A stretch of 33,833 bases of DNA from Lachnospiraceae bacterium (GTDB lineage: Bacteria > Bacillota > Clostridia > Lachnospirales > Lachnospiraceae): the NCBI GenBank assembly GCA_017443065.1, contig JAFSPF010000035.1, forward strand, positions 1 through 33,833. The letters are read 5' to 3'. A program made the translations under genes and the position numbers. Under the pieces are notes generated by a model that worked only from the letters and a program-made list of their open reading frames with translations, did not search any database and was not told the DNA's origin. Positions 16,276 through 24,477 of the stretch are shown piece after piece (positions within the stretch are counted from its first letter, which is position 1; every line of letters starts with the position of its first letter).

Positions 16276-17271
16276 TTACGGGTAGGGGAGGGTGTCCGGC
16301 TCCATGATGTCCGTGAGGACGGCGGCGTTCGCCTGGTCCATGCGGCCCATGATGAGACCGCGGTCGTCTGCGGTCATCTGCAGGAGAATGCGCGCGGCCA
16401 GTGTCGTCTCGTGCTCCGTGCCGTTTTCCACCATCTCATCGAAGATGGCGGCGGCCTGCTTGGGCTTCATGGAGGAATAGGTTCTGGCGTAGGTCTCCAC
16501 GTCCTCCTCCGAAACCTCGTTGCGCACGGCGTCACGGTAGAGCTGCGCGGCGTAGGTGGGTTCGATCATCTCATAGTACTGAATATAGTTCGCGGGATCC
16601 GGCGCGTTGTCATTGTAAACGACGTCATTGTAAAAGCGCGTGCGCTGGTCCTCGATCGCGTTCCACTGCTCCTCAAAGGTGCGGAGCCTTGAAATCTCCG
16701 CGTTCTGCTGCTCGATCGTCTGGGCGTTTTCCACGTTGCGGGCCTGCGCCTGCGCCAGCTGCGCCTCCAGCTGCTGCACGTATTCGGCATCCGTCGCGGC
16801 CGTGCCCGTCCCCGTGCCGGAAGGAACGGTTCCGTCCGTGGCGGCGGTGCCTGTCGCCGTGCCGTCCGTGGCGGCCGCGGTCCCGTCCGCCGCAGTGCCG
16901 TCTGTGCTGAGGCTCCCGGGCACATGCGAGGCCGGCGCGGTGCGCGCGCTCTCCGGCAGGATGCGGTTGAGGTAAGGAACGTCACGTAAGATCGGCGCCA
17001 TGACGGAGGAGCCGAAGCCCCCCACATCCAGGCGGATCAGAAGCGCCATGATGAGCAGCCACATCACGACGATCGCGACCGTCAGGAAGAAGCTCGTGAC
17101 GCCGCCGCCCGTCTGGTCCAGCTCGCCCTCGCGTTCGTCCAGATCACGGTTTTTTTGCTTCAGCTCTTTATACTGCTGCTTTTCCTGCGCCTTGAGCTTT
17201 TTGCGCTCCGCCTTGATCTGCGCACGGGCCTTTTTCGGGTCTTCGTAGATGTTGATCTGTTGTTCTGCCAT
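16276..17271 (-). CDS. YlxF/MotE-like membrane protein with MgtE-N-like domain
   Basis: The gene lies between fliJ and fliK, where B. subtilis has ylxF, and has the matching architecture. From the ATG at 17271 (331 residues, GGGGAG ten bases upstream) it has a charged cytoplasmic start, one membrane helix at about 58-80, a Thr/Gly/Ala-rich stretch with repeated TDGTAA-like units at 122-161, and a coiled coil at about 162-212. It ends in an MgtE intracellular N-type domain (MKPKQAAAIFDEM, RILLQMTADDRGLIMGRMDQANAAVLTDIM). Related MotE proteins act as chaperones for MotC in Alphaproteobacteria. The role here is inferred as stator or motor assembly. Confidence 0.85.
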   Translation of the reverse strand: MAEQQINIYEDPKKARAQIKAERKKLKAQEKQQYKELKQKNRDLDEREGELDQTGGGVTSFFLTVAIVVMWLLIMALLIRLDVGGFGSSVMAPILRDVPYLNRILPESARTAPASHVPGSLSTDGTAADGTAAATDGTATGTAATDGTVPSGTGTGTAATDAEYVQQLEAQLAQAQARNVENAQTIEQQNAEISRLRTFEEQWNAIEDQRTRFYNDVVYNDNAPDPANYIQYYEMIEPTYAAQLYRDAVRNEVSEEDVETYARTYSSMKPKQAAAIFDEMVENGTEHETTLAARILLQMTADDRGLIMGRMDQANAAVLTDIMEPDTLPYP

Positions 17272-17313
17272 GACCTTGTTTCTCCCCATCGTCCGAAGGA
17301 CGATGTTCTCCCG

Positions 17314-17763
17314 CTACTCTTCTTTCTGTCCGTATACGAAGGCCGAGCGTTCATCGTTTTCCTTGAACTCGGCTAACTTTTCATCCGCCAGGAACTGTTC
17401 ATACGCGCGCTCGCGCAGGCGTTCCTGCATCTTGCGCTCTTGCACCTCCCGCGTGAGGATCTCGCGTTTTTCCTCCACCACGGACTCCGCGTACTGCACG
17501 TTCTTGATCTGCTGCTCGATCATGTCATCCATGCGCTCCAGAAACGCATCGTTCACCATGATCTCCTGCACCGGCAGCGCCTGCGATTCCCGCATGGCGC
17601 GCCCCTCCTGGAAATACGCCTCCTTGCGGGCGTAAAGCGCATTCAGTTTATCGATCTCTTCGTTGAGCTCGCGCTGGGCGATACCGAATTCGGTCTTCGC
17701 CTGGCCCTCCGTTTTGTACTTGAGATCGAGGATGCTCTGCATCCGGTATCGGAACCGCGCCAT
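17314..17763 (-). CDS. fliJ: flagellar export chaperone FliJ
   Basis: FliJ is the coiled-coil stalk in the export ATPase and escorts chaperones. The 149-residue product is almost entirely charged helix, starting MARFRYRMQSILDLKYKTEGQAKTEFGIAQREL, the usual FliJ start (FRF..Q..L). Its length is normal. Its ATG overlaps the fliI stop by one base (TAATG), so translation is probably coupled. Confidence 0.94.
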   Translation of the reverse strand: MARFRYRMQSILDLKYKTEGQAKTEFGIAQRELNEEIDKLNALYARKEAYFQEGRAMRESQALPVQEIMVNDAFLERMDDMIEQQIKNVQYAESVVEEKREILTREVQERKMQERLRERAYEQFLADEKLAEFKENDERSAFVYGQKEE

Positions 17764-19127
17764 TAATCATCCCCTTCAAAAATCCCCTGCAGCAGGGCAA
17801 GCTCCTCTTCGAAGGTGAATTTCTCGTCCGTCTCCTGCTCTAAAAAGGCGTTGACCTTGTCGATCTTGGAGATCGCGAAGTCAATATTCTTATTCGCGCC
17901 CGCCTTATACGCGCCGATGTTGATCAGGTCCTCGGCGTCGTTATAGGTCGCCAAAATATTTTTCAGCTTTCCCGCGAGCTTCTTCTGCTCCGGCGAGGTG
18001 ATCGCGGACATGCACCTGGAGATGGAGGCCAGGACATCGATCGCCGGGTAATGATTCTTTTGCGCAAGCTTGCGGTTTAAGAAAATATGCCCGTCCAGGA
18101 TACCGCGCGCCGTGTCGGTGATCGGTTCGTTGGTGTCATCGCCGTCCACCAGCACCGCGTAGAGGCCGGTGATGGAGCCCTTGGGATTGCGCCCCGCACG
18201 CTCCAAAAGCTTTGGCATCTCCGCATAGACGCTCGGCGGATAGCCGCGCGACACGGGCGGTTCGCCGGAGGCTAAGCCGATCTCCCGCTGCGCCATCGAA
18301 AAACGCGTGAGGTTATCCATCATCAGCAGCACGTCCTTGCCCTTGTCACGGAAGTATTCCGCGATGGAGGTCGCGGTCTTCGCGGCCTTCACGCGTTCGA
18401 GCGCCGGCTTGTCCGAGGTCGCACAGACGACAACACTGCGCTCCATGCCCTCTGCACCGAGGTCACGCTCGATGAATTCACGCACCTCCCTGCCGCGCTC
18501 GCCGATCAGGGCGATCACGTTGATGTCCGCCTTGGTGTTGCGCGCAAACATGCCCATCAGCGTGGATTTGCCGACACCGGAGCCGGCAAAGATGCCGATG
18601 CGCTGTCCCTTGCCGACGGTGAGCAGCGCGTCCACAGCCTTTACGCCCAGCGGCAGCACATCCGAAATCAGGTCACGCGTCATCGGATCCGGCGGCTGGT
18701 TCTCCACCGAATACGCGATGCCGCCCTCAAGCTCATGGCCCTTGCCCCAGCTCATGCCGTCGATGCGTCCGAAGCCGTCCAGGGTCTTTCCGATCAGGCC
18801 GTCGCCCACATACACGCGCAGCGGCGATTCCGTGTTTTCCACAACCGATCCCGCGCCGATGCCGGAGGTGTTTTCATACGGCATCAGCTGCACATGGCCT
18901 TCCTTGAAGCCGATCACTTCCGCCATTGTGGCGCGGCCGGAGACCTTGAGCGCACTCGAACCGTCCTTGGACTTCGGGTAGATCAGGCAGATGTCGCCCA
19001 TCTTCGCCTTGGGTCCCGCGGATTCGATCGTTAAGCCCACGACGTTCACCACCTTCCCGCGCGTGCGGAAGAAGGTGTTCGCTTCCATCGCCTTGTAACG
19101 CTCGAAATCGACCTTGTGTTGCAACAC
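17763..19127 (-). CDS. fliI: flagellum-specific ATPase FliI
   Basis: FliI is the F1-beta-like ATPase of flagellar export. It has 454 residues. The Walker A motif GSGVGKST is at 182-189, and the Walker B strand VLLMMD ends at D271. GERGREVREF and the segment SRGYPPSVYAEMPKLLERAGR are family signatures. The N-terminal 100 residues form the usual beta domain. It follows fliH after three bases and overlaps fliJ by one. The gene appears complete. Confidence 0.98.
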   Translation of the reverse strand: MLQHKVDFERYKAMEANTFFRTRGKVVNVVGLTIESAGPKAKMGDICLIYPKSKDGSSALKVSGRATMAEVIGFKEGHVQLMPYENTSGIGAGSVVENTESPLRVYVGDGLIGKTLDGFGRIDGMSWGKGHELEGGIAYSVENQPPDPMTRDLISDVLPLGVKAVDALLTVGKGQRIGIFAGSGVGKSTLMGMFARNTKADINVIALIGERGREVREFIERDLGAEGMERSVVVCATSDKPALERVKAAKTATSIAEYFRDKGKDVLLMMDNLTRFSMAQREIGLASGEPPVSRGYPPSVYAEMPKLLERAGRNPKGSITGLYAVLVDGDDTNEPITDTARGILDGHIFLNRKLAQKNHYPAIDVLASISRCMSAITSPEQKKLAGKLKNILATYNDAEDLINIGAYKAGANKNIDFAISKIDKVNAFLEQETDEKFTFEEELALLQGIFEGDD

Positions 19128-19130
19128 GGT

Positions 19131-20114
19131 TTAATTCCTCCGGCGGTCAAACGCCAGCAGTTTCAGCTTCCGCGCAAGCTCCGACAGCTCCGTGCCGAGG
19201 CTGCAGTCAAAGATGCCGCCCTCCGTTTCGATCATGCACTCGTTTTCGTTTAGGAGCGGATCCTCGATCAGCTCCAGCGTCGCGTTCGGGTTAATGATGT
19301 ATTCGCGCAGGCGCTCCTTTTCGTCCTCCATATGCTCAAAATCCGCGCTCGATACGTGGATGATGTAATCATCTCCCGGCTCAATGCGGGAAAGCGTCGT
19401 CTGCAGCAGATGCAGGATGATCTTTTTTTCGCCGCGCAGATTCACGTCAAAGACGTGCTCGTAAATCCGCGTGAGCGTATCCACCATCTCCGGCTCCAGC
19501 TTGTCCACCATCGCCTGATATTCGTTATCCAGATCACGCAGACGCTGCTTGTGCTCCGCCTCCATCTCCGCGGCCGCTTCCTCCTTGCCCTGCGTGCGCC
19601 CTTCGGTAAAGCCCGCGTCATAGCCTTCCTGATGTGCGGCATCGCGGATCTGCGCGGTCTCTTCCTGCGCCTGCGCCATGATCTGTGCGGCCTGCTCCTG
19701 TGCGTCCTGCACAATCTGCGCCGCTTCCTCCTGCGCCTTCGCGATCTGCTCGTTCGTCAGCGCGGCGATGTTCTGCGCCGGACGGGGCGGGGGCGGAGGG
19801 GCTTCCTCTCCCTCCACACTTTCGTAAGCGCCGCCTTCCTCGCCTTCGTAGATGGCCTCTCCCTCCGGCTCCATGCCGTATTCGCCGGGCTCTCCCGTGA
19901 GCTGTTCGAGCTGCTCCGCGTTTAAGCCCTCCACAAACTCATCCCCGTAATCCTCATACGGCTGATCGTATTCCGGCATCATCTGCTGCCGCCGCTGCTC
20001 CTCCTCGCGTGCGGCGGCGATGCGCTCGGCCAGGCGCGCGTTGTTGTCGATCACGCGCACGTTCTTTTTTTCTTCCTGTGTGTAGAAGCTTTTTACGAGG
20101 GTCGGGTTTGCCAT
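19131..20114 (-). CDS. fliH: flagellar assembly protein FliH
   Basis: FliH regulates FliI and links it to the C ring. The 327-residue product has an acidic, proline-containing N-terminal region (about residues 40-115). A long alanine/glutamine-rich helix follows (about 120-160, AQEEAAQIVQDAQEQAAQIM), with GYDAGFTEGRTQGKEEA near 168-184. The C-terminal domain resembles the F1 delta subunit and contains GGIFDCSLGTELSEL. Position between fliG and fliI agrees. Only the N-terminal half is poorly conserved. Confidence 0.94.
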   Translation of the reverse strand: MANPTLVKSFYTQEEKKNVRVIDNNARLAERIAAAREEEQRRQQMMPEYDQPYEDYGDEFVEGLNAEQLEQLTGEPGEYGMEPEGEAIYEGEEGGAYESVEGEEAPPPPPRPAQNIAALTNEQIAKAQEEAAQIVQDAQEQAAQIMAQAQEETAQIRDAAHQEGYDAGFTEGRTQGKEEAAAEMEAEHKQRLRDLDNEYQAMVDKLEPEMVDTLTRIYEHVFDVNLRGEKKIILHLLQTTLSRIEPGDDYIIHVSSADFEHMEDEKERLREYIINPNATLELIEDPLLNENECMIETEGGIFDCSLGTELSELARKLKLLAFDRRRN

Positions 20115-20117
20115 ATA

Positions 20118-21164
20118 TTACACCACGATTTCGTCTCCGCCGCCGCGGCTGATGACGATCTCACCGCTGTCCTCAAGCCTGCGGATGATGTTGACGATCT
20201 TCTGCTGCGCTTCCTCGACGTCCTTCATGCGGACCGGCCCCATGAACTCCATGTCTTCCTTGATCATGACGGCCAGGCGGCTGGAGAGGTTCTTGAAGAT
20301 CGCGTTCTGCACCTGCTCGTTGGCGTTCTTACAGGCCATCGCCAGATCGTTGTTATCCACGTCACGCAGCACGCGCTGGATGGAGCGGTCGTCGAGCAGG
20401 AGGATGTCTTCGAAGACGAACATCTTCTTGCGGATTTCGTCCGCCAGCTCCGGATCCTCGATTTCCAGCGTTTCGATGATGTGACGCTCCGTCGCACGAT
20501 CCACCGTGTTGAGGATTTCGACCACGGCATCCACGCCGCCGACGAGCGTAAAGTCCTGATTGACCAGGCTTGCGAGTTTCGTTTCCAAGATGCTCTCCAC
20601 GTCCTTGATGGTGTCCGGCGAGGTGCGGTCCATGGTGGCGATACGTCTCGCGACGTCCGTCTGCCGGTCGGGCGGCAGCGCGGAGAGCACCATGGCGGAC
20701 TGCGCCGCCGGCACATACGACAGAATCAATGCGATTGTCTGCGGGTGTTCGTCCTGAATGAAGGTCAGCAGCTGCTGCGGCTCTGTTCTGCGGATGAACT
20801 CGAACGGACGGACCTGCAGCGAAGAGGTCAGACGCGAGATCACGTCGATCGCCTTGTCCTCGCCCAGCGCCTTTTCCAGCAGTTCCTTCGCGTAGTTGAT
20901 ACCGCCTTCCGCGATGTATTGCTGCGCAAGACAGACGCCGTAGAACTCCTCGATCACGGCTTCCTTGATCTGTGTGGTCACGCTTCTGGTGTTGGCGATC
21001 TCCAGTGTCAGCTCCTCGATCTCTTCTTCCTTGAGGTGCTGGAACAGCTGGGAGCTCTTCTCCGGACCAAGAGAGATCAGGAGGATCGCTGCCTTTTGCA
21101 TGCCGTTATAACCCTTGAGCAATTCGCTCGGGGGTGCTTTGCCCTCTGCCGGTGCTGCTGCCAT
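20118..21164 (-). CDS. fliG: flagellar motor switch protein FliG
   Basis: FliG is the rotor protein that receives torque from MotA. It has 348 residues. The N-terminal domain begins NGMQKAAILLISLGPEKSSQLFQHL. The middle domain carries DEHPQTIALILSYVPAAQSAMVLSALP, and the C-terminal domain has the charged torque helix region FKNLSSRLAVMIKEDMEFMGPVRMKDVEEAQQKIV. A candidate promoter and two hairpins lie in the 106-base gap between fliF and this gene, unlike the tight spacing downstream. Confidence 0.98.
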   Translation of the reverse strand: MAAAPAEGKAPPSELLKGYNGMQKAAILLISLGPEKSSQLFQHLKEEEIEELTLEIANTRSVTTQIKEAVIEEFYGVCLAQQYIAEGGINYAKELLEKALGEDKAIDVISRLTSSLQVRPFEFIRRTEPQQLLTFIQDEHPQTIALILSYVPAAQSAMVLSALPPDRQTDVARRIATMDRTSPDTIKDVESILETKLASLVNQDFTLVGGVDAVVEILNTVDRATERHIIETLEIEDPELADEIRKKMFVFEDILLLDDRSIQRVLRDVDNNDLAMACKNANEQVQNAIFKNLSSRLAVMIKEDMEFMGPVRMKDVEEAQQKIVNIIRRLEDSGEIVISRGGGDEIVV

Positions 21165-21181
21165 ATTGTATTATCCCCCGT

Positions 21182-21201
21182 AAAAAACAACTACATGTTG
21201 T
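21182..21201 (-). terminator. weak terminator-like hairpin before fliG
   Basis: A five-base stem ACAAC/GTTGT with a five-base loop is followed on the minus strand by a run of T. It lies 18 bases before the fliG start, between the candidate promoter and the ribosome binding site. The stem is short, so it would be an attenuator at most. Confidence 0.3.
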
Positions 21202-21210
21202 GTTTTCTTT

Positions 21211-21239
21211 ATTATATAAGGAAAGGCGCCGGAATGCAA
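21211..21239 (-). promoter_or_regulatory. candidate internal promoter for fliG
   Basis: On the minus strand TTGCAT and a perfect TATAAT are separated by 17 bases. The -35 match is only three of six, and it sits in the loop of the strong hairpin at 21222-21255. The predicted start is near 21204, 40 bases before fliG. Confidence 0.35.
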
Positions 21240-21255
21240 GCATTCCGGCGCCTTT
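21222..21255 (-). terminator. strong hairpin between fliF and fliG
   Basis: A perfect 15-bp GC-rich stem (21222-21236 with 21241-21255) with a four-base loop starts 16 bases after the fliF stop. On the minus strand it is followed by TTTCCTTATA, a poor T-tract, so termination is probably incomplete. A role as a processing or mRNA-stabilising stem that sets the FliF to FliG ratio is equally possible. Confidence 0.6.
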
Positions 21256-21270
21256 TGTTTCGTCTGTTTT

Positions 21271-22890
21271 TTACATGTATCCTTCATTTAACCAATTACG
21301 CAGCAGCGCGGCCGCGGCCTCCGGATTCTCGTCGATGAACTTCTCGATGAGGCGCTTCGTCTCGCTGCCGCCGTCCATCTCGATGTTCTCCAGATCACTG
21401 TCGATCGGCTGCGATTCGAGGAGCGATTCCACGGAGAGTTCCTGTTCCTCCTCGCCCTCGTCCTCGCGTGCCGTCCGCATGCTGCGCAGGATCACGAAGC
21501 CGAGTAAGAGCAGGATCACGATGATCAGGATGACCTGCAGGATGTCCGTGATGCCGACCGCAAGTCCCGTCCGGTCCACAAAATAGTTTTCGTTGTAAAG
21601 CGCCAGCGCCACGTTATCCGTGGAGATGCCGCTGGCGTTTGCCACCAGCACGCGCATCTGCGCGGTCAGCTCATCATCCAGCACCGGGATGGGCGCGGCA
21701 TTCGCCGCCTTGAACTCCGCCCAGCTCATGCCGTCATGGTCATCGGCATTGTAATCCGATTCGTTCTGCATGATGTAGTTCGTCGCGGTCACGGAGATGG
21801 TGGAGTTCGTCATGTCGATCCTGCCCCAGCTCGTGGACTCCGTCACACGTTCGTTCGGCAGATAGTCATAGGAGTTTTCCTCCACGCTCGAAGAGGAGGT
21901 CTGGTTGTCCTGCATGACATAGGTCGTCGTCTCGTCGTTCGTGTCCGTGCCCGGAACGCCCGAAACGCCCGCGAGGTTCGTCGCCTCGTAGTTGTCCTGA
22001 TGCGCGAGCACGCCCTGCGTCTGTCCGTCCGGCGCGAAGTAAAGATGCTCCACAACCTTGGAATCCGAAAAATCAATATCCAGATTCAGGCCGACCTCCA
22101 CCTTGGAGAAGTGGCCGGTGGCCAGCAGCACTTCCTTCACCTTGCTCCGCACCGCCTGCTCTTCCTTGGAACGGAAGGAGGCCTGCGTGTTGATGGCGCC
22201 GGTGCTTCCCGCCTCGGACCCGCCCGAATACAGCATGCGGCCGTCCGTCGCCATGATCTGGATCCGGTCGGTCGTGTTGTTGCCGAGCGCCGTCGCAACC
22301 GCGCGCGCAAGGTAGGCCGCGTTGTCTTCCGTGAATTCATCCGCGTTCGGAATTTCCAGAAGGATGGCGGCGCTGCTTTCCTGGCCCCTCGAAAGGAGCG
22401 TGCCGTCGTTGTCCGGAATGTTCAGCGTGACGCGTGCGGATTTGATCGCATCGAAGACCTCGATGAAATCCCCCGCGATTTTCTTTTCGAGGAAATCCAC
22501 ATACAGTCTGTTTTTGTCGGATTCGGTCGTGGAAAAGCCGCCCGTGGTCACATCCGTGATGGACCAGTCCGCGCTCCGGATGCTGTTGGCATTGAGCGCG
22601 AGATTTGCCTGCGCGAGCTGTGTTTTGTTGATGTTGAAGGTGCGGCCGTCGTCCGTGACCTGGTAATCCAGTCCCTCTTCGTCGAGGATGTCACGCACCT
22701 GCGCCACCTCCGTACCGGTGACCGCCGTGTACAGATGTGTGTACTGCGTGCGCGTTAACACCATCGCAAGGATGGCAACCGTCAGAACGACGGCGGTTGC
22801 GCCGATGATGATATAGGTCTTTTGTCTTCGTGTGAACTTATTCCACCAACCCTGGATCCGCTCCAACAACGCCCTCATACGTGCCGGCAT
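21271..22890 (-). CDS. fliF: flagellar MS-ring protein FliF
   Basis: FliF builds the MS ring, the base of the motor. The 539-residue product has membrane helices near residues 24-45 and 445-466. The periplasmic part has the ring-building motifs RTQYTHLYTAVTGTEVAQVRDILDEEGLDYQV and LEKKIAGDFIEVFDAIKSARVTLNIPD. The cytoplasmic C-terminal tail (IEKFIDENPEAAAALLRNWLNEGYM) is the FliG-binding end. Length is normal. It follows fliE after 51 bases. Confidence 0.98.
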   Translation of the reverse strand: MPARMRALLERIQGWWNKFTRRQKTYIIIGATAVVLTVAILAMVLTRTQYTHLYTAVTGTEVAQVRDILDEEGLDYQVTDDGRTFNINKTQLAQANLALNANSIRSADWSITDVTTGGFSTTESDKNRLYVDFLEKKIAGDFIEVFDAIKSARVTLNIPDNDGTLLSRGQESSAAILLEIPNADEFTEDNAAYLARAVATALGNNTTDRIQIMATDGRMLYSGGSEAGSTGAINTQASFRSKEEQAVRSKVKEVLLATGHFSKVEVGLNLDIDFSDSKVVEHLYFAPDGQTQGVLAHQDNYEATNLAGVSGVPGTDTNDETTTYVMQDNQTSSSSVEENSYDYLPNERVTESTSWGRIDMTNSTISVTATNYIMQNESDYNADDHDGMSWAEFKAANAAPIPVLDDELTAQMRVLVANASGISTDNVALALYNENYFVDRTGLAVGITDILQVILIIVILLLLGFVILRSMRTAREDEGEEEQELSVESLLESQPIDSDLENIEMDGGSETKRLIEKFIDENPEAAAALLRNWLNEGYM

Positions 22891-22941
22891 CCTTTTTTCC
22901 TCCCTCTCTCAGTGCGCCCCTCTCCCCAGGGGTTATAACAT

Positions 22942-23283
22942 TTAGATCTGCATTTGAATGATTTCCCGATACGCGGCGATCACCCTGTCGCGGATCGCGA
23001 TCGTGTACTGCAGCGCGGTCTGCGCCTTCTGCATCGCGATCGACAAATCATGCGTGCTGGTCGTTTCCCCTAACGCCCAGCGGATCTCCTCGTTTTCCCA
23101 GTCCGACAGGTAGTTGTTGGTCGTGTCGATCTGCTGCACCACCTTGTCGAAGATGCTCGAAAACGATTCGCTGTCTTCGCCGTAAAGCGCGAGCGTGTTC
23201 GCCGTGCGCGTGGCACGGTAGCGGTCATACTCCGCCTGTACGGCATTGGATGAAATGTTTCTGAGTGCTGTTACATCAGGCAT
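22942..23283 (-). CDS. fliE: flagellar MS-ring/rod junction protein FliE
   Basis: FliE joins the MS ring to the rod and is the first exported subunit. The 113-residue product ends with the conserved segment THDLSIAMQKAQTALQYTIAIRDRVIAAYREIIQMQI. The middle SSIFDKVVQQIDTTNNYLSDWENEEIRWALGE is as expected. It lies between flgC and fliF with short gaps. Confidence 0.96.
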   Translation of the reverse strand: MPDVTALRNISSNAVQAEYDRYRATRTANTLALYGEDSESFSSIFDKVVQQIDTTNNYLSDWENEEIRWALGETTSTHDLSIAMQKAQTALQYTIAIRDRVIAAYREIIQMQI

Positions 23284-23329
23284 AACTGTTTATCCCCGTC
23301 GGGGTTCCCCGCCCCCGCGTGTTACCGTT

Positions 23330-23806
23330 TTATGCGCCGCCGCCGAGGTTTAAGCCCCTTGTGGCGATGGCCTTGGACGCCTCAAATGCCGTGGCGTTCG
23401 CCGTGTAGGCATTCTGCGCGTCGATCAGGTTCGTCATTTCCGTGATCGTGTTGACGTTCGGATAGGTCACGTAGCCGTTCTCATCCGCATCCGGATGGGA
23501 AGGATCATACACGATGTTCATCTGCGTCCAGGTGTCCTCCGAAACGCGGTCCACCTTGACGCCCTTGCTCGTCCAGTTGTCGCGGTAGGTCGGGCCGGAG
23601 AAGCGGCTGATGGAATTACGCAGCACGCGGGAAAAGGGCGTCCGCGTTTCCTTCTCCGCAAAGGTCACGACCTTGCGCCGGTAAGGCTCACCGTCCAGCG
23701 TGCGCGTGGTGTTTGCGTTCGCTAAGTTTTCCGCGATCGTATCCATGCGGAAACGCTGGGCCGTCATACCGGATGCATTGATGTTCCAACTATCAAAGAT
23801 GCTCAT
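23330..23806 (-). CDS. flgC: flagellar rod protein FlgC
   Basis: FlgC is a proximal rod subunit. The start at 23806 gives 158 residues beginning MSIFDSWNINASGMTAQRFRMDTIAENLANANTTRT, the conserved rod motif, with GGAG nine bases upstream. An upstream ATG would add ten unconserved residues. The C terminus (VNTITEMTNLIDAQNAYTANATAFEASKAIATRGLNL) is the family end. The 119-base gap after flgB holds inverted repeats. Confidence 0.96.
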   Translation of the reverse strand: MSIFDSWNINASGMTAQRFRMDTIAENLANANTTRTLDGEPYRRKVVTFAEKETRTPFSRVLRNSISRFSGPTYRDNWTSKGVKVDRVSEDTWTQMNIVYDPSHPDADENGYVTYPNVNTITEMTNLIDAQNAYTANATAFEASKAIATRGLNLGGGA

Positions 23807-23841
23807 TTCGCTTCGCTCCATGATCGGCTCCGGCATTTAAG

Positions 23842-23919
23842 ACCGCTTCGCGGTGGCCGTCGCCGACTCTCATATGCTCATCGTGTTCTTACGACGCCCT
23901 GCAGCAGGTGCATGGCGTC
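23842..23919 (-). repeat. inverted repeats between flgB and flgC
   Basis: Two short inverted repeats are seen: ACCGC/GCGGT at 23842-23854 with a three-base loop, and GACGCC/GGCGTC at 23893-23919. Neither is followed by a T-tract on the minus strand. They are probably mRNA stems in the longer than usual flgB-flgC gap. No ORF with a ribosome binding site was found there. Confidence 0.35.
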
Positions 23920-23925
23920 TGTTAT

Positions 23926-24321
23926 TTACGAAGACCGCATCGCGGTCTGCAGGTTCTGGAATTCCGCGTTAATGCTCGTCATCAGACCGTTGTACCGCAA
24001 CTGGTTCGCCGCCAGCATCACGTTCTCCGTGTCAATGTCCACGTTGTTGCCGTCCAGGCGGTAGCTGTAATTCTCATGGTCCGTGATCTTGCGGGGCTTC
24101 AGCTCCAGTCTCGTCAGACGCGACACCTTGGCGTCCATCGAAAGATATCTGCGGTGTCCGAGCGCACGCTCCAGCTCCGACTCGAAGCTGATGTCCTGCC
24201 GCTTATAGCCCGGCGTTGTCGCGTTGGCGATGTTGTTGGCAATCGCGTCATTGCGCAGCCATGCGGCATCCGCGGCCTTATCCAGGGCATTGATATAATC
24301 AAAGGCGTTGCTTCTGAACAT
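23926..24321 (-). CDS. flgB: flagellar rod protein FlgB
   Basis: FlgB is the first proximal rod subunit and the first gene of the flagellar block. The 131-residue product has WLRNDAIANNIANATTPGYKRQDISFESEL (about residues 20-49) and the C-terminal VDIDTENVMLAANQLRYNGLMTSINAEFQNLQTAMRSS, both typical. GGAGAG lies seven bases before the ATG. CodY is directly upstream as in B. subtilis. A possible promoter lies 34 bases before the start. Confidence 0.97.
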   Translation of the reverse strand: MFRSNAFDYINALDKAADAAWLRNDAIANNIANATTPGYKRQDISFESELERALGHRRYLSMDAKVSRLTRLELKPRKITDHENYSYRLDGNNVDIDTENVMLAANQLRYNGLMTSINAEFQNLQTAMRSS

Positions 24322-24354
24322 GTTGCGCTCTCCGATTCCGAACCTACAATATAT

Positions 24355-24383
24355 AGTGTACTACAGTTGACGAAAAAACACAA
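24355..24383 (-). promoter_or_regulatory. candidate promoter for the flagellar operon upstream of flgB
   Basis: On the minus strand TTGTGT and TACACT are separated by 17 bases, three and four matches to the sigma-A consensus. The predicted start is near 24348, about 27 bases before flgB. No SigD element was found here. No c-di-GMP riboswitch such as that upstream of C. difficile flgB is visible in the 156-base gap. Confidence 0.4.
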
Positions 24384-24428
24384 TACCTTGTTTGATTTTT
24401 AGTATAACTTTGTTACTCGTAATTCCGT

Positions 24429-24444
24429 ATGCCGTAAACGGCAT
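24429..24444 (-). repeat. short perfect inverted repeat between codY and flgB
   Basis: ATGCCG and CGGCAT flank a TTTA loop. There is no T-tract on the minus strand, so it is not a convincing codY terminator. Transcription from codY into flgB therefore looks possible. It could also be a protein-binding site. Confidence 0.3.
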
Positions 24445-24477
24445 TTTGTATAGCCCCGCCGGAGGGCCAAAAAACCC

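Noticed and set aside
21736-22758. Plus-strand 340-residue open frame opposite fliF
   Set aside because: It is arginine/histidine/valine-rich, lacks a domain or ribosome binding site, and lies fully over FliF.
24322-24477. c-di-GMP riboswitch or SigD promoter upstream of flgB
   Set aside because: Neither the riboswitch core nor a TAAA...GCCGATAT pair is present in this gap.
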